A stretch of DNA of 64,000 bases from Salinibacterium sp. ZJ450 (GTDB lineage: Bacteria; Actinomycetota; Actinomycetes; Actinomycetales; Microbacteriaceae). The notes under the pieces are model-generated. The model saw only the letters and a program-made list of their open reading frames with translations. It did not search any database and was not told the DNA's origin. How positions within the stretch are numbered: the stretch's first letter is position 1; every line of letters begins with the position of its first letter. The DNA is taken from the NCBI RefSeq assembly GCF_011751885.2, contig NZ_CP061771.1, positions 1,612,001-1,676,000 of the forward strand, read 5' to 3'. Shown here one piece after another: positions 35,001 through 42,469 of this stretch. Both the position numbers and the translations under genes were made by a program.

Positions 35001-35481
35001 CCAGGACCGTCCGGAATACCTGAGCGGCAGCATCGTCGCGGTGCAGCCGCCGCTGTTCGCGATGCCGACGAAGGCCGACGACCTGATCTCCGACCTGTGG
35101 GCCACCGGCATCTCCACCGACGACCATCCCATCCGGCTGCTGCGTCCGGCGCTGGACACTCGCGGTGTGTTCACCGCATCCGCCCTGCGGCAGACCGAGT
35201 CGGGTCGGCGGATCGAGGTCGGCGGTGTGGTCACTCACCGGCAGCGGCCGGCTACCGCGAGCGGCATCACCTTCCTCAATATCGAGGACGAGACCGGGCT
35301 GATCAACGTGATCTGCAGCATCGGCGTGTGGAACCGCTACCGCCGGGTGGCGCGGGAGGCGCCGGCGATGATCGTGCGCGGCATCTTGGAGCGTTCCTCG
35401 GAGGGGGTCACCAACCTTGTCGCCGACCGGATGGAATCGCTGACCATCAAAACGGTGCACACCTCGCGAGATTTCCGCTGA
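32029..35481 (+). CDS. dnaE2: Error-prone DNA polymerase III alpha subunit DnaE2
   Basis: 1150 residues. N-terminal PHP domain (YAELHAHSTFSFLDGAS at about 60, TDHDGF), then the polymerase palm with the catalytic acidic cluster EEPDIDVDFDSDRREE (about 465), CQGRGSAANS and FAESHSISFA, a helix-hairpin-helix (about 930-980) and a C-terminal OB domain (about 1060-1140). DnaE2 carries out SOS mutagenesis with ImuA' and ImuB. The start MGWSNPPIPWSE is the family's usual one. Residues 877-884 (LVEPVETS) are encoded by an inserted palindromic repeat. No LexA box precedes it; it may rely on the imuB transcript. Confidence 0.95.
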   Translation: MGWSNPPIPWSEFERRLSDSRRPASRPVAADGGDSPAWSNKREKYEPTEIQKTPDAARVPYAELHAHSTFSFLDGASPPEELLEEASRLGLHALALTDHDGFYGVVRMAEAAESYDVDTIFGAELSLGLSAPQNGVPDPEGSHLVVLARQQEGYHRLAAALTEAQLNEAGGTGGGSSAGRGTAAEKGRPVYDLDDLTDRAGGQWMVLTGCRKGRVRQALRAVGDDAAEREVLELIERFGRQNVLVELTDHGHPLDSTHNDALARIADRLALPTVATGNVHYASPRQRHVADAIAAVRARRSLDDMDGWLPASGGAHLRSGAEMLARFRRYPGAVERTVEVADDLSFRLRSVRPGLPKQEVPDGHTPMSWLRQLVWDAVPVKYPKLTPENRARIERELDVIEQKDFPGYFLIVRDIVQYAKGGGILCQGRGSAANSAVCYLLGITAVDSIFYQLPFERFLSSMREEEPDIDVDFDSDRREEVIQYVYRKYGRRNAAQVANVISYRPKFAVRDMAKALGYSPGQQDAWSKQVERWGAEISSGDHDIPQPVIDLAERVLTFPRHLGIHSGGMVLTDRPVGEVVPIEHARMENRTVVQWDKDDCAWMGLVKFDLLGLGMLAALQYTIDLVREHTGETWALDTIPKEEQGVYDMLCRADSIGVFQVESRAQMGVLPRLKPRRFYDLVVEIALVRPGPIQGGAVHPFIRRKLGQEPVSYLHPLLVEPLERTLGVPLFQEQLMQMAMAVGGCTAEDADHLRRAMGSKRGVEKIGKLRDKLYAGMASNGITGDVADDIYGKIEAFANFGFAESHSISFALLVYASAWFKLHYPAAFLAALLRAQPMGFYSPQTLTADARRHGVQVRRPDIQLSGAQAGLESISPLVEPVETSGDDGCLNLEQPPMAEFDAALPEDFPRHRRDAAFAVRLGLSEVTSIGDKLAERIVAERDSYGPYRSMADLSRRVGLSTIQLEALAAAGAFDALGLNRREAMWNAAPAAQDRPEYLSGSIVAVQPPLFAMPTKADDLISDLWATGISTDDHPIRLLRPALDTRGVFTASALRQTESGRRIEVGGVVTHRQRPATASGITFLNIEDETGLINVICSIGVWNRYRRVAREAPAMIVRGILERSSEGVTNLVADRMESLTIKTVHTSRDFR
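34657..34679. repeat. Palindromic repeat inserted in frame in dnaE2
   Basis: A 23-base quasi-palindrome with ends CTGGTC and GACCAG and core GAGCCTGTCGAG. This sequence is, from memory, one of the commonest interspersed repeats of Microbacteriaceae. Here it is read in frame as LVEPVETS in a variable linker of DnaE2. Confidence 0.7.
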
Positions 35482-35505
35482 CCCAGCCCGGGTAGCGTTG
35501 TGTAA

Positions 35506-36372
35506 GTGACTTCCCTTCCTCCCCTCGGCCTCCTGCTCGACGTCGACGGCCCTATCGCCAGCCCCGTCAGCCGCACCATCGCCATCCGCAGCATCCGTGA
35601 TGACCTGGTCACCCTGGCGAACGCCGGGGTGCCGGTCGTCTTCAACACCGGCCGCTCTGACACGTTCATCCGCGACGAGGTGGTTGCGCCCATGATCGAG
35701 GGTGGACTCGGCCGCGACGCCCGCGTGCTCGGGGTGTGTGAGAAGGGCGCCGTGGTGTTCCCGATCACCGCAGACGGCATGGGCGAGCTGTACGTCGACC
35801 CGTCCGTCTCGCTGCCGGCCGCGTATTCCGCCGCGATTGACACGCTGGTGCGCGAGAAGTACTCCGACTGGATGTTCTTCGACCACACCAAGCGCGCCAT
35901 GGTTTCGGTGGAGCAGCGCACCGACGTGTCGAGCGCCGACTACCTCGACCAGCAGCAGCGTTTCAACGAGGACGCCTTCGCCCTGTTTACAGAACTCGGC
36001 ATCGGCGGGGAATGGGGCACGCGTCGGGTCACGGATGCCGCAGGAAACACGCCGTTCCGGATCGACCCCACCATCATCTCCACCGACATCGAGTCGGTGA
36101 AGCTCGGCAAGGACCTCGGCGCCGACCGTGCCCTGGCCGAGCTGCGCACCACCGGCGAGCTGCCGCATCTGTGGCGCACGGTCGGCGATTCCCGCACCGA
36201 CTACGCCATGGCCGACTACCTGCATGCCGCCGGCTTCGACGTCACCCACGTCGATGTCAGGCCGAAGGACGGCGTGCCGGAAACCCCATACGACGTGCGC
36301 ACGTTCGGCGACGCCATTCACGACGATGCCGGCGCCCTGTTCCTGCGGCACTGGGCGGAACAGCTGGGCTGA
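35506..36372 (+). CDS. HAD-superfamily hydrolase, function unknown
   Basis: 288 residues. Motif I LLDVDGPIAS, motif II NTGRS, a cap region (about 60-190), and motif IV VGDSRTDYAMADYL. The layout resembles sugar-phosphate phosphatases of the Cof/SPP type. GTG 35506 lies 7 bases after TAGCGT, giving a leaderless mRNA, so it has its own promoter despite following dnaE2 by 24 bases. Confidence 0.78.
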   Translation: MTSLPPLGLLLDVDGPIASPVSRTIAIRSIRDDLVTLANAGVPVVFNTGRSDTFIRDEVVAPMIEGGLGRDARVLGVCEKGAVVFPITADGMGELYVDPSVSLPAAYSAAIDTLVREKYSDWMFFDHTKRAMVSVEQRTDVSSADYLDQQQRFNEDAFALFTELGIGGEWGTRRVTDAAGNTPFRIDPTIISTDIESVKLGKDLGADRALAELRTTGELPHLWRTVGDSRTDYAMADYLHAAGFDVTHVDVRPKDGVPETPYDVRTFGDAIHDDAGALFLRHWAEQLG

Positions 36373-36394
36373 GCGGGCGCCGGCGCTCCGGCCG

Positions 36395-36604
36395 GTGCTG
36401 TCCATCGCGCGCCACCAGGTGCTGATCGACGGAAACAAGCGGCTGGCCCTCGCCGCGACAATTGTGTTCCTGGGTGTCAACGGACGGCGGTTCACCTTCT
36501 CGAACGACGATGCATACGAGCTGACGATTGCGGTCACAAGCGGTGAGCTTGACAGCGTCGAAGACATCGCACAGCAGATTGCCGCGGCATCCGTCCAATC
36601 CTGA
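36395..36604 (+). pseudogene. Truncated death-on-curing (Doc/Fic) toxin relic
   Basis: The C-terminal half of a Doc protein survives: DGNKRLALAATIVFLGVNG, then DDAYELTIAVTSGELDSVEDIA. The N-terminal half is missing, no start with a ribosome site is present, and no Phd-type antitoxin gene precedes it. The catalytic His of the Fic motif is displaced by one residue (HQVLIDGNKR). The boundary at 36395 marks an in-frame GTG, not a proven start. Confidence 0.7.
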
Positions 36605-36645
36605 ATACCGGTTGCATCGTTTCGTCGACACCGTAGCGTGGAGGG

Positions 36646-36951
36646 ATGACGAGGTCGATCACGCAGGGTACAGATGACCGGAACGGGCACCGTGACGCCG
36701 ACGCGCTCGAGCACACCGGAACCAACGAGCTCAAGCTGCACGTGGCACGCACTCGGGATGACCTCGAGGACACCGTCGAGGCGATCCGCGACAAGCTTGA
36801 CGTCAAGACGCACGCGCTGCGGGTCTGGGCAACCTTCCGCCGTGACCTGAGAGCGAACCCCGGGGCATTCGTGCTGACGGTAACGCTCGGAGCAGCCGTC
36901 GGAGTCGTCGTCATCAGCTCCATCGTGCGAGATCGGATGCGCCGTGGCTGA
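36646..36951 (+). CDS. DUF3618-type single-helix membrane protein
   Basis: 101 residues. The conserved core ELKLHVARTRDDLEDTVEAI is followed by a basic stretch and one membrane helix (about 74-94). DUF3618 proteins are common in actinobacteria and of unknown role. GGAGGG directly precedes ATG 36646, and TAGCGT lies 6 bases upstream, so either a leaderless or SD-driven start is possible. It overlaps the next gene by 8 bases. Confidence 0.8.
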   Translation: MTRSITQGTDDRNGHRDADALEHTGTNELKLHVARTRDDLEDTVEAIRDKLDVKTHALRVWATFRRDLRANPGAFVLTVTLGAAVGVVVISSIVRDRMRRG

Positions 36952-38029
36952 GCAGACCGAGCAGGCGAGCGAGCGGGCCGCGACCGCGCCGCATCCCGAC
37001 GACCCGCGGAAGCCCGACAGCCTCACGGAAATCACCAAGCCGTCGTGGGGTTATGTGCTGAAGAAGACGCTGCGCGAGTTCGGTCGCGACCAGTGCATCG
37101 ATATCGCGGCGTCGCTCACCTACTACGCGGTTCTGGCGATCTTCCCCGCGCTGCTGGCCATCGTGTCGCTGCTCGGGATCTTCGGACAGGCCGAGGCCAC
37201 CACCGGCGCGCTCCTCGAGCTGCTCGGCGGATTAGTGCCGGCAGACACTATCGACACCATCCGCGGCCCGATCGAAGACCTGATCCGCACCCCTGGTGCG
37301 GGCCTCGCGTTTGTTGTCGGTATCGTCGGCGCCATCTGGTCGGCATCCGGCTTCGTCGGGGCGTTCAGCCGCGCCATGAATCGCATGTACTCCATCGAGG
37401 AGGGCCGCACTTTCCTGCAGCTGAGGCCGATGCAGTTGCTGGTGACCATCATCACCCTCGTGTTGTTGACCATCGCGGCGGTTCTCCTCGTGTTGAGCGG
37501 CCCCATTGCCCAGGCGCTGGGGGCGTTCTTTGGCCTCGGCGAGGAGGCGCTGCTGGTCTGGAACATCGCCAAGTGGCCGGTGGTCATCGTCATCGGCGTG
37601 ATCGTCGTCGCCCTGCTCTACTACGCCGCCCCGAACATCAAGCAGCCCAAGTTCCGCTGGATCAGCGTCGGCGCCGTGTTCGCGCTGGTGGTCTGGGGGC
37701 TTGCCTCGTTCGGATTCGGCTTCTACGTGAGCAACTTCGGCAACTATGGCAACACGTACGGTTCGCTCGCCGGGGTGATCATCTTCCTGCTCTGGATTTG
37801 GATCAGCAACCTGGCGCTGCTGTTCGGGGCCGAGCTGGATTCCGAGCTAGAGCGTGGCCGGCAACTGCAGGCGGGGATCCACGCCGAAGAGACGGTGCAG
37901 CTGCCGCCGCGGGGCACCAAGAAGAGCGATAAGGCCGCCGAGCAGCGCGCCGCCGACGTGCTGGCCGGGCTGGAACTGCGGGACGCGCACCAGCGCGGGC
38001 GCCGCAATCCGCACAGCGACGACCGGTAG
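36944..38029 (+). CDS. YihY/BrkB family membrane protein
   Basis: 361 residues with six membrane helices. ECIDIAASLTYYAVLAIFPAL-type opening (here DQCIDIAASLTYYAVLAIFP), NRMYSIEEGRTF, and LWIWISNLALLFGAELDSELER close the core as in YihY/BrkB proteins, which are predicted transporters of unknown substrate. Cytoplasmic charged tails at both ends. GTG start inside the DUF3618 gene, so the two are co-translated. Confidence 0.88.
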   Translation: MAEQTEQASERAATAPHPDDPRKPDSLTEITKPSWGYVLKKTLREFGRDQCIDIAASLTYYAVLAIFPALLAIVSLLGIFGQAEATTGALLELLGGLVPADTIDTIRGPIEDLIRTPGAGLAFVVGIVGAIWSASGFVGAFSRAMNRMYSIEEGRTFLQLRPMQLLVTIITLVLLTIAAVLLVLSGPIAQALGAFFGLGEEALLVWNIAKWPVVIVIGVIVVALLYYAAPNIKQPKFRWISVGAVFALVVWGLASFGFGFYVSNFGNYGNTYGSLAGVIIFLLWIWISNLALLFGAELDSELERGRQLQAGIHAEETVQLPPRGTKKSDKAAEQRAADVLAGLELRDAHQRGRRNPHSDDR

Positions 38030-38050
38030 CCGGTTCCATCGGAGACCGGC

Positions 38051-39853
38051 TTAGGGCTTGCCGCCCGCCATCCACTTGCGCAGCAGGTCGATGCGCGCCT
38101 GCAGCTGCGACACGCTCGCCTGCGGTACCGCCGGGCCGCCGCAGATCCGCCGCACCTCGGCGTGCACGATCCCGTGCGGCTCTTTGGTGTTCTTGGCCCA
38201 GATACCGACCAGGCTGTTCAGCAGGCTGCGCTGCTCCTTCAGGGTGCGGTACAGCGGCTGCGGAACCTCCTCGGGCGGCATGGTGCTCTGCCGCTCCGAA
38301 ACCCGGTGGGATTGCCGCGCCTGGCGGTGCTTGAGCAGTTCGCTGACCTGCTCGGGTTCGAGCAGCCCGGGCAGCCCGAGAAACTCGAACTCCTCGGGGG
38401 TTTCCGGTTCAACCAGTTGGCCGTACTCGTCGCCGTTGAACATGACCTTGTCGAACTGGGCGTCCGACTCCAGCGCCTGCCAGGTGTACTCCGCCAGCAG
38501 GCTGTCCGACGCCTTTGAGTCCCGGTTCGCCTCCGCCACCATGGCGTCTTCCGGGTTGTACATGTCGCCGTCACCGCTCGACTCCCGGTCGAGGGCGTGG
38601 TCGCGTTCCAGCTCGAGCTTCTCGGCCAGCGCCATCAGCCCCGGCACGCTCGGCAGGAAGATCGTCGCGGTCTCGCCACGACGGCGGGTGCGCACGAAAC
38701 GGCCGACCACCTGGGCGAAGAACAGTGGGGTGGATGCGCTGGTTGCGTACACGCCGACGGCCAGGCGCGGCACGTCCACGCCCTCGGACACCATCCGCAC
38801 CGCCACCATCCAGCGGTCGGTGCCCGCCGAGAACTTGTCGATGTGCTCGCTGGCTTCCTTGTCGTCGCTGAGCACCAAGGTGGGCATGGTTCCGGTGATC
38901 TCGCGCAGATGGGCGGCGTAGGCCTTCGCGGCGTAGTGGTCGGTGGCGATGACCAAGCCACCGGCATCCGGAACCGTCTGTCGCACCTCGCTCAGGCGCA
39001 CGTTTGCGGCGCGCAGCACGGTGGGAATCCAGGAGCCCTCGGGGTCAAGCGCGGTGCGCCAAGCCTGCGAGGTGATGTCCTTGGTGTCGCCCTCGCCGAG
39101 CCGGGCGGACATCTCGTCGCCCATCGTGGTGCGCCAGCGCATGGTGCCGGCGTAGGCCATGAACAGCACCGGCCGCACGACGCCGTCGGCCAGGGCGTTG
39201 CCGTAGCCGTAGTTGTAGTCGGTCTGCGAGGTGCGGATGCCCTTCTCGTCGCGCAGGTAGCGCACGAACGGGATGGGGGCGGTGTCGGTACGGAACGGCG
39301 TGCCGGTGAGTGACAGCCGGCGGGCGGCGGGCTCGAACGCTTCACGGATGGCGTCGCCCCAGCTGAGCGCGTCGCCGCCGTGGTGGATCTCATCGAGGAT
39401 GACCAGGGTGCGGCCGGATTCGGTGAGCTGTTTGTGCAGGCCGGACCGCACCGCCACCTGGGCGTAGGTCACGGCCACGCCGTGGTACTGGCGGCTGTGC
39501 CAGCCGTCGCTGTTCTTGAACCGAGGGTCGAGCCGGATGCCGACCCGGTGTGCGGCGTCCGCCCACTGCTTCTTCAGGTGCTCGGTCGGCGCCACCACGG
39601 TGATGCGGTCAATCACCCCGCGCGACAGCAGCTCGGTGGCGAGCCGGAGGGCGAACGTGGTCTTTCCGGCGCCGGGGGTTGCCGCCGCCAGGAAGTCTTT
39701 GGGCTCGTGCTTGAAGTACTCCTGCAGGGCCTCGGCCTGCCAAGCTCGCAGCTTGTTGGCGGTACCCCACGGCGCGCGGCCCGGGAAGCTCGGTGAGAGG
39801 TGCTCCGCCGCGAAATTGCCTACTGGACTCTGTTGCGGGGTTGCGTTACTCAC
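38051..39853 (-). CDS. DEAD/DEAH-box helicase family protein
   Basis: 600 residues. SF2 motifs: Walker A ATPGAGKTTFA, Walker B VILDEIHH, motif III LTGTPF, motif V/VI AVRMVSEGVDVPR and QVVGRFVRTRR. The C-terminal about 200 residues lack a recognised domain. The ATPase core resembles type III restriction Res-like helicases, but no methylase or endonuclease partner is near. GTG 39853 lies 8 bases after TAAAGT. Confidence 0.87.
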   Translation of the reverse strand: MSNATPQQSPVGNFAAEHLSPSFPGRAPWGTANKLRAWQAEALQEYFKHEPKDFLAAATPGAGKTTFALRLATELLSRGVIDRITVVAPTEHLKKQWADAAHRVGIRLDPRFKNSDGWHSRQYHGVAVTYAQVAVRSGLHKQLTESGRTLVILDEIHHGGDALSWGDAIREAFEPAARRLSLTGTPFRTDTAPIPFVRYLRDEKGIRTSQTDYNYGYGNALADGVVRPVLFMAYAGTMRWRTTMGDEMSARLGEGDTKDITSQAWRTALDPEGSWIPTVLRAANVRLSEVRQTVPDAGGLVIATDHYAAKAYAAHLREITGTMPTLVLSDDKEASEHIDKFSAGTDRWMVAVRMVSEGVDVPRLAVGVYATSASTPLFFAQVVGRFVRTRRRGETATIFLPSVPGLMALAEKLELERDHALDRESSGDGDMYNPEDAMVAEANRDSKASDSLLAEYTWQALESDAQFDKVMFNGDEYGQLVEPETPEEFEFLGLPGLLEPEQVSELLKHRQARQSHRVSERQSTMPPEEVPQPLYRTLKEQRSLLNSLVGIWAKNTKEPHGIVHAEVRRICGGPAVPQASVSQLQARIDLLRKWMAGGKP

Positions 39854-39899
39854 TGGAGAAGACTTTACCCGCCAGCGGTGACACCGCCCGCCGCGACGC

Positions 39900-41129
39900 T
39901 CACTCGGCGGGCGGTTGCGGCCGTTTCATCAGCGACGCCGGGCGGATCATCCCCGCACCGAATCGCGCGCTCACCGCGTCGACCGCGTGTTCCGCCTCAC
40001 GCCAGTCCTCGTCGGGATCCCACAGCCCCTGCATCAGCGTGTCGTCGCCGACCAGTTGCTCGGCGCGCACTCCGACCAGGCGGATGCGCGCGTGCTGCTT
40101 GCCGGTGGCCTCGTACAGCGCGCGGGCCTCCTCGAAGATGCGTCGACCGAGGTCGGTGGCCTCAGCGAGCGTCTTCGACCGGGTGATCGTGCTGAAGTCA
40201 CCGAACCGCAGTTTCAGCGCCACCGTGCGCGCCAGCACGCCGTGCCGGCGCAACCGCACCCCCACCATGTCGGACAGCCGCAGCAGCTCCCGGCGGATCG
40301 TCTCGGGGTCGGTGATGTCGTACTCGAAGGTCACCTCATGCCCGACGCTCTTCTCCTCATGCTCCGTGCTCACGCCGCGCGGGTCACGGCCCCAGGCGAG
40401 CTCGTGCAGCCGGGTGGCGCCGGCGTCGCCGATGGTCGACCGCAACGCCTCGATCGGCGTGGTGGCGAGATCACCGACGGTGCGCAGCCCGAGCCGGGTG
40501 AGGTGCTCCGCCGTCTTGCCGCCGACGCCCCAGAGGGCGGTGATCGGCTGGGGGTGCAGAAAATCAATGGTGTCGGATGCCGGGATCACCAGCAGCCCGT
40601 CGGGTTTGCTGCGGCCGGACGCGAGCTTCGCCACGTACTTGGTGGCCGCCGCGCCGACCGAGCAGACCAGCCCGGTCTCCGCCCGCACCCGCCGGCGCAG
40701 CTCGGTGCCGATCGCATACGACCCTCCGAATAACGCCTTGGCGCCCGCGACATCCAGAAACGCCTCATCGATACTGAGCGGCTCGACCAGCGGGGTGAAC
40801 TGCTCAAGGATGCCCATGACGTGCTTGGACCAGCGCACATACTCGTCGAAGTGCGGTTCGAGCACGATGGCCTGCGGGCAGCGACGCAGCGCGATCGACA
40901 TCGGCATCGCCGAGTTGACGCCGAACCGCCTGGCCTCATAGGTGGCCGCGGTGACCACCGAACGCGCACCGGTATGACCCACGATCACGGGCTTGCCGCG
41001 GAGCTCTGGGCGGCTGAGCAGTTCGACCGAGGCGAAGAAGGCGTCCATGTCGACGTGCATGATCGTGGCGGTCGCATCATCGACCGGCTCGGTGGTGATG
41101 AGGCGCCCCGACCCGTCTTGTTTGCCCAT
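39900..41129 (-). CDS. dinB: DNA polymerase IV (DinB)
   Basis: 409 residues from ATG 41129. Catalytic motifs DMDAFFASVE and SIDEAFLDV are intact, so this is an active Y-family polymerase, unlike ImuB. Little-finger domain follows residue 250. It bypasses damaged bases and can cause -1 frameshifts. GAGAAT lies 6 bases before the start. No LexA box is seen at its promoter, so it is probably not SOS-controlled here. Confidence 0.93.
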   Translation of the reverse strand: MGKQDGSGRLITTEPVDDATATIMHVDMDAFFASVELLSRPELRGKPVIVGHTGARSVVTAATYEARRFGVNSAMPMSIALRRCPQAIVLEPHFDEYVRWSKHVMGILEQFTPLVEPLSIDEAFLDVAGAKALFGGSYAIGTELRRRVRAETGLVCSVGAAATKYVAKLASGRSKPDGLLVIPASDTIDFLHPQPITALWGVGGKTAEHLTRLGLRTVGDLATTPIEALRSTIGDAGATRLHELAWGRDPRGVSTEHEEKSVGHEVTFEYDITDPETIRRELLRLSDMVGVRLRRHGVLARTVALKLRFGDFSTITRSKTLAEATDLGRRIFEEARALYEATGKQHARIRLVGVRAEQLVGDDTLMQGLWDPDEDWREAEHAVDAVSARFGAGMIRPASLMKRPQPPAE

Positions 41130-41202
41130 GCGCTCATTCTCGCAGTCACCGCTGACAGCGCAGATCATCGGTCTAGGTACGCAGAACCGCCGGTTAACCA
41201 GC

Positions 41203-41234
41203 GCAGCGGATGCCGACGAATCGGCATCCGCTGC
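41203..41234 (-). terminator. Perfect 14-bp hairpin after the GlsB-like gene
   Basis: 41203-41216 pairs perfectly with 41221-41234 around the tetraloop CGAA. It lies 17 bases after the stop of the GlsB-like gene and upstream of dinB. No U-run follows. The stem is built from GGATGCCG and its complement. Confidence 0.55.
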
Positions 41235-41250
41235 GGGCTGATGGGCCTAG

Positions 41251-41517
41251 TTAGGTAGCGTTGCTGCGACGGGTCACCATGCCATAGATGAGCAGGACGA
41301 CGATCGCCCCCGCAATGGCGAGCAGCCACGTGCCGAGGTCAAAGAACTCGGTGAGACCGCGACCGAACAGGAGTCCGCCCAGCAGGCCGCCAAGGAATGC
41401 CCCGACGACTCCCAACAGCAGGGTGATGAACCAGCCACCACCCTGACGGCCCGGCAGGATCAACTTTGCGATCGCGCCGGCAATCAGACCCAGAATGAGG
41501 AAACTAAAGAAACCCAC
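41251..41517 (-). CDS. GlsB/YeaQ/YmgE family stress-response membrane protein
   Basis: 88 residues, three membrane helices rich in Gly: LILGLIAGAIAKLILPGRQGGG, cited by its core IAGAIAKLI, then LLLGVVGAFLGGLLGG and a last helix. Formerly called transglycosylase-associated proteins. GTG 41517 is preferred over ATG 41532 because GGAGGT lies 4 bases before it and the resulting start matches relatives. Confidence 0.85.
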   Translation of the reverse strand: MGFFSFLILGLIAGAIAKLILPGRQGGGWFITLLLGVVGAFLGGLLGGLLFGRGLTEFFDLGTWLLAIAGAIVVLLIYGMVTRRSNAT

Positions 41518-41647
41518 AAGGACCTCCAGCATATTTTGTTGTGCGCGTCACCGAATCTCAGTGGCGCATGACATAGCTTGGCATATCCCCTATTCGGGGG
41601 TCAAAGGTAAATTGGCGCGTGTCGCAGAATTTTGGCACCCTTGACCA

Positions 41648-42433
41648 ATGACCCAGCAGCATCCGTGGTCGCGATATGTCGCGATTGGCGACTCCTTCAC
41701 CGAAGGAATCGGCGACCCGGAACCGCGCAGCAAGGGCGGGCACCGCGGTTGGGCAGACCGGGTGGCCGAGACGCTCGGCGAGAGTTCCCCCGACTTCGCC
41801 TACGCCAACCTCGCAATCCGCGGCCGGCTGTTGCAGCAGATCATCGACGAGCAGCTGGAAGCCGCGCTGCTGCTGCGCCCCGACGTGATCACCGTGTCGG
41901 CGGGCGGCAACGACATCATCCGCCCCAGCACCGACCCCGATGAGGTGGCCCGCCGGGTAGAGACGCTCGTCACCGGGCTGCGCTCCGACGGCGCCACCGT
42001 CGTACTCTTCACCGGCCCGGACATCGGCATGACCCCGGTGCTCGGCAGGGTGCGCGGCAAGGTGGCGATCTACAACGAAAACCTCCGCGCCATCGCACAG
42101 CGCCACGACGCGATCATTGCGGACATGTGGGCGATGCGTGAGCTGAAGGACCCGCGCATGTGGGCCGCAGATCGGCTGCACTTCTCCCCGATCGGCCACC
42201 ACATGATCGCCCGGATGGTGCTCGCGGCACTGAACGTGGAGAACGACCTGGCGCCGTACGCGCCGGAGCCGCTGCCGCACCCCACCTGGCGGCAGGCGAG
42301 GGTGGACGACATCGGCTGGGCCAGGGAGCACCTGGTGCCATGGGTGGTCCGCCGCATCCGGCACCAGTCCTCCGGCGACAACGTGCTGCCGAAGCGCCCG
42401 GATGCGGGCTCGGCGCGCCTCGCCGACGACTAG
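41648..42433 (+). CDS. SGNH/GDSL-family hydrolase
   Basis: 261 residues. Block I IGDSFTEG with nucleophile Ser, block II/III VSAGGNDI, block V DRLHFSPIGHH with the Asp-His pair. No signal peptide, so cytoplasmic esterase or lipase-type activity is expected. The C-terminal 50 residues (Pro/Arg/Trp-rich) extend past the fold. Confidence 0.85.
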   Translation: MTQQHPWSRYVAIGDSFTEGIGDPEPRSKGGHRGWADRVAETLGESSPDFAYANLAIRGRLLQQIIDEQLEAALLLRPDVITVSAGGNDIIRPSTDPDEVARRVETLVTGLRSDGATVVLFTGPDIGMTPVLGRVRGKVAIYNENLRAIAQRHDAIIADMWAMRELKDPRMWAADRLHFSPIGHHMIARMVLAALNVENDLAPYAPEPLPHPTWRQARVDDIGWAREHLVPWVVRRIRHQSSGDNVLPKRPDAGSARLADD

Positions 42434-42469
42434 GCGGCCGACCCAGACGACCAGCTTGCGGTCGCGACC

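Noticed and set aside
32020-37038. 1672-codon open frame on the minus strand
   Set aside because: It lies opposite imuB-dnaE2 and neighbours in the GC-rich mirror frame; residue make-up (His/Arg/Gly/Val-rich, no domains) is that of an antisense shadow.
38051-39853. Part of a restriction-modification or defence system
   Set aside because: The helicase core resembles type III Res, but no methylase, nuclease or other defence gene is adjacent.
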